Shown piece after piece: positions 27,119-33,267 of a stretch of DNA of 33,267 nucleotides. Positions within the stretch are counted from its first letter, which is position 1; every line of letters begins with the position of its first letter. The DNA comes from Paraglomus occultum. Its lineage: Eukaryota; Glomeromycota; Glomeromycetes; Paraglomerales; Paraglomeraceae. The DNA is taken from positions 1 to 33,267 of the forward strand of contig CAJVPJ010000232.1 in NCBI GenBank assembly GCA_910592205.1, in the 5' to 3' direction. The notes beneath the pieces were generated by a model. It was not told where the DNA came from and did not search any database. It worked only from the letters and a program-made list of their open reading frames with translations. The position numbers were made by a program, and so were the translations under genes.

Positions 27119-30100
27119 ATGACAACCCCATTGAACCTCCGTCTGTGTCAAGAAGACCCACCGTACTTTCGTAAAGAACTAGCTGCGTGCGAAGAGTCTA
27201 TATCCGGTCTTGAAAGTACGATTAGGAACTTGGTGAGATTGGCTAAAGCTAGTGTGGAGCTTGCTACTGGTTTGTACAGCTTGAGCTTTTGTTAACCGGT
27301 ATATGGTTTAAACGAATTAACGAAAATTTTGGTCTTATCGTAGAATATACAAGTAAACAGTTGCAGTTTGCTGATGAATTCAAGAATTTTGCTAAGCAAC
27401 AACCAGATTCTTCATTAAGTGAGATTATAAGGCTATTATGCATCAAAGAGTTTTGATTATTTGTCTAATGCCTAATATCTTGATTTTCACTTCTCAAGAA
27501 TCAGTGCTGATTAAATACTCCCAATCACTTCAAGAAGTTGAAAGGAGTCGAAAGATTCTTGTAAGTATTTAGTTACAATTGACATGATATTATTTGGATA
27601 TTTATCCTAACATGTCGATAGGAAATGACTACAATCTTTTTTCTTTTTATTAGCATTCACATATGAGTGACATGTTCATTAGTCCACTCGAGTCGTTTGT
27701 CAAGAATGAGATCCAACCTCTCAAGGTATTGAATTAGTTATCTCCACTATCAGTACAGCTGATATGTTTATTATAACATGCTTATTTATGTCTATTGGTA
27801 TTTACTGAATTGTTTACATCCTAGGAAGTTAGGAAGAACTTTGAGAAGTCGAGCCATGAGGCCGACGGTGCACTTGCGAGGTATATGAGTAAGAAAGCCA
27901 AGGATCAACAAATTGCGGAGGTTGGTTATTTATAGGCAGAGATTGTAGTGAGCCATTATATGGTACTTACATATATGTATGCATAATATACACGTATCAT
28001 ATTAATGTATTTAATTACTAATATTATACATTCGTGTAGGCATCGACGGAAGTCACCGACACTAGACGTGAATTTCATCGTCGATACCTTGAATACGTCA
28101 TAAAGATCAATCAGCTGGAACAGAAAAAGAAATTTGAGTTTACGGAATATGTGAGAAATAGTTGGCTGTTCATGATAGTTGTTGTATTGGTTGTGTGAAT
28201 CAACATCAATTGAGTGATGTGCTATTCTTATTAGATACTGGCATTAATGTTCACTGAATCGGCATTCTATCACCAAAATTACGAAACTATGAAAGATCTA
28301 GAACCACATATGAGGGATGTAACGAGTAAGTAACTTTTTTTCTTCAGTGCTTATTTTATTAGTCAATATACATTAACTGTGTCAATTATACATTGGTGAT
28401 AGAGACGCTTCATGAGGTATTCAACGGTTATTGATTCATTATAGTCGTTAGGCTCTATAGATAACATGCTTCATCATTAGGCGCGAACACAATATGATAA
28501 AGACGTACAACTGTCGCAAGAACTCAAAAAGAGTCTTCTCGAGGTATCCGTTAGAATCATTTTAATGCTTTTTTATCCATCGCTCACAATTCCAACCAAC
28601 CATCCAGACGGCGCACGAAACCTATAATCCAATGCGTCCTGCTAAAGAAATGTCATCTCCAACGTTTAAAGAAAATTCAACGTCAGTAACAAAGTCAGGA
28701 TATCTGTTCAAGAAGGGATCCCAGAGAGTCATGGCATCATGGGTTCGTGTATACACAACCGTCGATGGAGAAGCGCTTACCTTTGTTGGCCGAGGTGGGG
28801 GGAAGGTACGTTGTCAAGAGCAACCTTTTGTATAGGCGAGGCGAGTCTTTTAGTGTCATATCCCTTTCTTCACGCGTAAAAAGAATCTAATATAGTGAAA
28901 ATGAATATATATCAATAATCCGTTATCTGGTACAAGGGTTCGAAAGATGACGAAGAAACAAGTTCTGTTAATCTGAGGATTTGTCATATTAAACCCGTCA
29001 ATAATTCCGAGAGAAGATTTTGTTTCGAAATAATATCACCTAGGAAGTACGTGTTTAACTATTAACAATCTGCGATTTCACATACGAAGACTATAATGCA
29101 ACATGCTATTATATAGGTCATATCTTCTCCAAGCAGAAAATGAGGAAGAAATGGAAGATTGGATAAGGTGCTTAAAGACGGCTGCCCAAGAAGCCTTTTC
29201 TGGTCAGCTGCCGTCTCCTGTGGAAAGTGATGCTGGTCGGTTGAATGTACGTGAAATGTAATTGTTTACTTCATTCCGCGTTCGATGTTAGTGAATGCGT
29301 AAGTATTCCTGTTTAGGGAGGCTCCGTCAACGGGTCAACACCTACTAGTGGTGATGACACTAACGGCAATGGATATTCGAGTAATCGGAGATCGATTCAA
29401 AGAATTAAAGAATTGCGTGGGAATGACTTGTGTGTGGATTGTAAAGCTCCAGGTAAACCTCTATTTACTTTTGACTTTACCGTTCACGTTCTCGCGCTTT
29501 GTCTCATCTTCCCTCTTAACCCTCGTCTCAATCTGGTACTTCTAATTCCATTCAATTAGATCCTCAATGGGCCTGTGCAAATTTCGGCACACTACTCTGC
29601 ATTGAGTGCTCAGGCATACACCGTAGTCTTGGAGTACACGTTAGCAAAGTGCGTTCCCTGTCCCTTGACAAATGGGAACCAGAAGCAATCGAAGTAATGT
29701 TAAGACTCGGCAACACAATGACAAACAGGATATTCGAAGCCAATATCACTAGTGCCAGCGGAGTGCCTATAGCTAATCCTGCTTCAGATAGGTATGAAAG
29801 AAGAGAAATAGTAAGCACATTGATAACAAAGAAAATGATATAGAGAATGTGTTGTAATAGGTCAGAGAAGGAGAAGTTTATTATTGCAAAGTACGTAAAG
29901 AAAGAATTCTTGGCGCCCAAGGATAATAATCAAACAGAATCTATAGACTTGGTAAGTCATCAACCTATAAGCAATAGTTTGAGTATTAGTTCGTTCTTGA
30001 AACTCATTATACGCTATGTTTAATATTTATGATAAAAACTCTGGCTTAATCCAAAAGGCCTTTTGGAAATCAATGTCCAACTCTGATCTTTACTATGCCC

Positions 30101-30900
30101 TCCGTTATCTTGCCCTTGGTGCAAATGTCGATTGGAAAAATCACGAGCGCAACTCCACCACTGCCCTACACCAAGCTATACTTTGCAATGATGATGTGGC
30201 AGTAGAATTTTTACTACAGTGGTTTTGTGATATTGACGCAGTCGACTATGACGGATGGAGTGGTTTGCATCATGCCGCGGCGACAAATAATGCGCGATTG
30301 TTATTGACATTAATGAAGAGACATGCTAATGTAGCATTGAAAGATAAGAACGGGAAGGTATGAATTGTTCGGGCGCAGAGAGAAAAGAAAATAACATTTC
30401 GAATACTATTACGTTATATCAATTCAATTTTTTATTCTTAGATTCCTTTGGACATAGCAGTAGAACTTCAACACGTGCAAGCGGTAACGGCATTACGACT
30501 TTATCAATTTGAATCCCAATTGACCAGATCTGAATTCTCTTCCTTTGGTGTTGATGAAGCATTAACATCTGTCAGCAAACCCTACCCCACCGTCCGCAGT
30601 TCGCCTTCATCATTGGAGACAGTTTCGAGCACAACAGGGGTACAAAAACCATTCCCAGTCACACCTGAGAGTGATGATCGACCTGATGATGCGAAAGGAT
30701 TGGAGAAAGAATTGGAGAAAGAATTGGAGAAAGAATTGGAGAAAGAAGGCGGCGAGGACGAATTGCAAAATGTGTTTGAAAGAGCCTTGGAGGAGAATAA
30801 CGGAGAAAATTTGAGCGTCCGAGGTTTGACATTGCGTGGATTGGTCAATGACGGTTGGGGAGTTGAAATTGGTGATGATAATGAGAGTACTAATGCGTAA
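27119..30900 (+). CDS. BAR-PH-ArfGAP-ankyrin protein (ACAP/centaurin type)
   Basis: GTPase-activating protein for Arf small GTPases that senses membrane curvature and phosphoinositides, acting in vesicle budding or endocytic recycling. Seventeen exons: 27119-27269, 27344-27418, 27499-27560, 27654-27725, 27825-27920, 28040-28150, 28235-28325, 28403-28416, 28481-28543, 28608-28805, 28937-29046, 29117-29246, 29317-29452, 29560-29791, 29861-29951, 30058-30357, 30442-30900. All phases match, giving 796 residues. BAR helices span about 1-245. The PH domain is at about 270-370 (SGYLFKKGSQRVMASWVRVY ... EMEDWIRCLKTA). The ArfGAP domain (about 417-540) has a C-x2-C-x16-C-x2-C zinc finger at C430, C433, C450 and C453 and the catalytic arginine R458 in GIHRSLG. 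Ankyrin repeats lie at about 555-665 (TALHQAILCNDD, GWSGLHHAAATNN, PLDIAVELQHV). A Ser/Glu-rich tail holds four LEKE repeats. The order matches animal ACAPs and S. pombe centaurin-like ArfGAPs. All key residues are intact. Confidence 0.95.
30700..30747 (+). repeat. Four 12-base tandem copies coding Leu-Glu-Lys-Glu
   Basis: TTGGAGAAAGAA is repeated four times without a change at the nucleotide level, inside the last exon of the ArfGAP gene. Perfect identity suggests recent slippage. The repeat encodes a short charged helix in the disordered tail. Confidence 0.95.
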
Positions 30901-31019
30901 TGAATTTGGATGTATAAAAAAAAGCGATGATTTTGATTAGATGGTTGGTGATTAATATATATTTTGTTTAATTGTATAAGTAGAATACATACTATATAAT
31001 ATACCTTGCCAACCATTTT
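30901..31019. other. Short convergent 3' spacer (119 bases)
   Basis: Very AT-rich gap between the ArfGAP stop and the stop of the minus-strand exons to the right. The two transcripts probably overlap in their 3' UTRs. Confidence 0.5.
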
Positions 31020-31436
31020 TTACTCAAACGTACGCGGCAATGCACGCTCCGAATCAATTTCTTGCCAAACTTGGAGGTAGTGGGGCATTTTCGTAAGACA
31101 TTGGGAATACACAGACATCACGAATATGTCTGCAGGATTATATTTATTCATTTTCCACAAAACCAGACCAAGAGAGCAACGCCACAGGAAGATTGTCTTA
31201 TCTTTTTAGTCGTTTAATTGAGGTCAAATAATGTTGTACCTTCCCGATTTCGCTTTTTGCCGAATACTCAAGAAGAGAGGCACAATCAGCAGTAATATTT
31301 ATCTATTATGCACAAAACGAACGCTGTCAGTAATTAATAACTTATCAATCTGACAGCCAAGACCTGAATATTGCAAGTTCTTCATTCAGAGAGCTATTGT
31401 AATCTACCAATAAATTCCTTCTAATTGCGGTAAGAG
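31020..31436 (-). CDS. 3' exons of an unrecognised minus-strand gene, 5' end not found
   Basis: Three stretches read like real exons. Exon A, 31436-31364: LTAIRRNLLVDYNSSLNEEL then AIF. Exon B, 31302-31240: INITADCASLLEYSAKSEIG then K. Exon C, 31196-31020: TIFLWRCSLGLVLWKMNKYN, PADIFVMSVYSQCLTK, MPHYLQVWQEIDSERALPRT then FE and stop. B to C joins in phase 0 with a GTACAAC donor and a GATAAG acceptor. A ends in phase 2 while B must start in phase 0, so A and B cannot be joined directly in frame. A missed micro-exon, a sequencing slip or pseudogenisation would explain this. The 7-9 base inverted repeat GCTGTCAG/CTGACAGC lies in the A-B intron. No start codon or further 5' exon was identified. 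I do not recognise the protein. Exons B and C are the more secure. Confidence 0.5.
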
Positions 31437-33194
31437 CTTCCAATTAAACAGACGATAATAGTAAGGCATCGCGTGTCCTTTGTTATCCTTATGATTTATA
31501 ATGCTACTATATGATCGCTGGAATGACGAGCATTGCACTGTTGTTGTATTATCTTAGCCGTTGTTTCATAAATTAATTAAATGAAGTCCTTCCCAGTCGA
31601 TAAGTAATCATATATTATATTCCCCTTATTGGCTACATTCATTATTCGCGTGAATATTTTAATTAACGAAGCGTTAATTAATTATTCTTATCCTATACTT
31701 AATATTATATTCCAAGTTATCGGTTGCGCTTTTCACGGAATTTAAACGTCACTGACATGACCTCGAACGGTCAAGCAGAACGGATTTGAGGAAACCTTGC
31801 TGGCTGGTTGGTTCATATTTACGAGTTTTTTTTTCCTATTCCTTTATAAAAGACTTGCATTTCTCTCTACTTCTAAATATCATTCTCCATGATCTTTGTC
31901 TAGATTTTATGACCATAGTATTTCCAAAATATGCGGCACGCCTTTAAACTTTGTGAGTCGCATGTCAATCTCGGTTTTAATACGCGTAATGCATGGAGAA
32001 GCATATGACAGATGCAGATGTATGCGCTATAAATGCAAGCCATTAGAATCTTGTGATGTAGTATATGCCTGTTGAATGCATACATCATATATGGTTATAC
32101 AATAGTAGTAGACCTGAAGGCATGAAAAGAGTAATCAGTTAAGAGAAGAAAGACATCTCGCAAATTTGAAGAATAGAACAGTAATCCGTTGTTAATAGAT
32201 ATTAATATTAATTATTATTATTATCCCCGGTTGTTATATTAATATGAGTTTACGATACTGTATTTGCATCACATCGAACTCTGAACTTACGGGTAAATAA
32301 CGTGAATATTTATAACTGTATATCGAGCAATTCATAGCAATTCTTCGCTCGTGGGTGAGAACGCGTTGTTTATGATCCATGAAAAAAAAAGCGTCAATAT
32401 TTTATTCCTTAGTTAACGTAAAAAATGCGCTTGCCAAAAGTCATATTCAATTGTGACATCAGTTCTGGAAGAAAATACACATTTGTTATGGTGCATATTG
32501 GCATAAGGAACGTGTGCATAACAGTGTCCCACTTTCTTTGATCGCGTCATTCGAAATTAGTGCTGATCATACAAGAAATCGTGTCAACAAGTTGGTTAAA
32601 GAAGCATTGATAAAATGGACAACTAGTAATCTCGGAAGAGTACATTCGGCTAGTTTAGTGGTTTAGTTTGTTCGAGAGTTAGTTTCTTTATTATGCTCTG
32701 AAATACGTAATGGTAGATTATCAGTATACCTGTAAGACTTTATCTAATAAGAATAATTGTCTTTTGTATTTATTCGTGCCGATGCGTATTGATATAATAT
32801 AAGCATACCCCCAACCACTACCCGGTAGAGAACAGAGGACAGGTTAATTATCAAGGATCAATGTTTACGCATCGACACTGAAAAAAGTCTAGCGTTAAAA
32901 GAATGGCCACACTCTGCTCTAGAATCAATAGTCAGTCGCTCTTCCGTGATTGTTAACTCGACATTATACTCTGGAAATCTACATGTCATATGAACGGTCG
33001 GATTTCATTATCGATATTTAGATTTTATTTACTACAAGTTAAAAAACCCATTTCAGACTTCAAATCATTAGTCGACGAACATTTGCGAGTGCACTTTTAT
33101 TAATTTTTAGTTGCGTAGTTAATCATAATTAATGATCCAATAATAATATAAAAAAGAAATAATGGTTCGGACTTGGAGCTGCGAAATGATCACA
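31437..33194. other. Spacer, no confident gene
   Basis: AT-rich sequence. A TATAAAAG box followed by a CT-rich stretch (about 31844-31885) looks like a plus-strand core promoter, but no gene follows. A plus-strand frame without an ATG at about 32458-32668 (ERVHNSVPLSLIASFEISAD, then NRVNKLVKEALIKW) is open for about 70 codons and could be an exon or chance. A minus-strand frame at 31900-32088 shows nothing recognisable. Confidence 0.4.
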
Positions 33195-33217
33195 TACTGA
33201 CCAAAAGTATTGGTCAC
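33195..33217 (+). repeat. Tc1/mariner-like terminal inverted repeat
   Basis: CTGACCAAAAGTATTGGTC preceded by TA (the Tc1 target dinucleotide) marks the likely outer end of an element running rightwards out of the window. Arms GACCAA/TTGGTC are self-complementary. It pairs in sequence with the oppositely facing block at 51-71. Confidence 0.5.
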
Positions 33218-33267
33218 ATGACGATCATCATCAAAAACGCAAAATTTTACTTGGAATTCGAAATGAC

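Noticed and set aside
31844-31900. TATAAAAG box with CT-rich start region on the plus strand
   Set aside because: It looks like a core promoter, but the frames that follow end within a few codons.
32458-32668. Plus-strand frame of about 70 codons without an ATG
   Set aside because: It reads plausibly but has no start, no partner exon and no known motif; chance is as likely.

Overview
The window looks like nuclear DNA from an AT-rich, intron-dense fungus. The genes have many short introns (about 45-125 bases, mostly GTAAGT/GTATGT donors and TAG/CAG acceptors). The recognisable proteins are conserved eukaryotic ones, and the spacers hold decayed DNA transposons. The repeat content (Tc1-like elements and a decayed transposase-like family I associate with arbuscular mycorrhizal fungi) suggests Glomeromycotina or another Mucoromycota lineage. 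That placement is an inference, not a measurement.

Layout, left to right. A Tc1-like terminal-repeat fragment lies at 51-71. A two-exon four-helix membrane protein (1888-3230, +) converges on a 16-exon SNF2-family remodeller ATPase of the STH1/SNF2/BRG1 type (3649-8901, -). A 3.2 kb divergent spacer carries a decayed Tc1 element (about 10173-11000). A seven-exon gene for a 324-residue protein that I do not recognise (12154-13540, +) converges on a three-exon gene (13851-15236, -). That gene encodes a SHOCT-like, SH3-ligand, polyglutamine, PPxY and coiled-coil protein. A 666-base divergent spacer leads to the TRAPP subunit gene TRS23 (15903-16485, +), which converges on a four-exon gene for a small acidic coiled-coil protein (17882-18599, -). 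From 18600 to 27118 there is no confident gene, only inverted repeats, a doubtful small two-exon frame and a decayed transposase-like copy (about 23990-25800). A 17-exon BAR-PH-ArfGAP-ankyrin protein gene (27119-30900, +) converges at 119 bases on the 3' exons of an unrecognised gene (31020-31436, -). The rest is AT-rich spacer ending in another Tc1-like terminal repeat at 33195-33217, facing out of the window.

The genes do not form a pathway. They are separate housekeeping or cell-biology genes: chromatin remodelling, vesicle tethering (TRAPP) and Arf/membrane-curvature signalling. Four convergent gene pairs are separated by transposon-bearing spacers. Exon joins were worked out by hand from splice signals and preserved reading frame. 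For the remodeller, TRS23 and the ArfGAP protein the joins are strongly supported because every junction keeps frame and restores a known domain. For the unrecognised genes they are less certain. I found no tRNA, rRNA or CRISPR.
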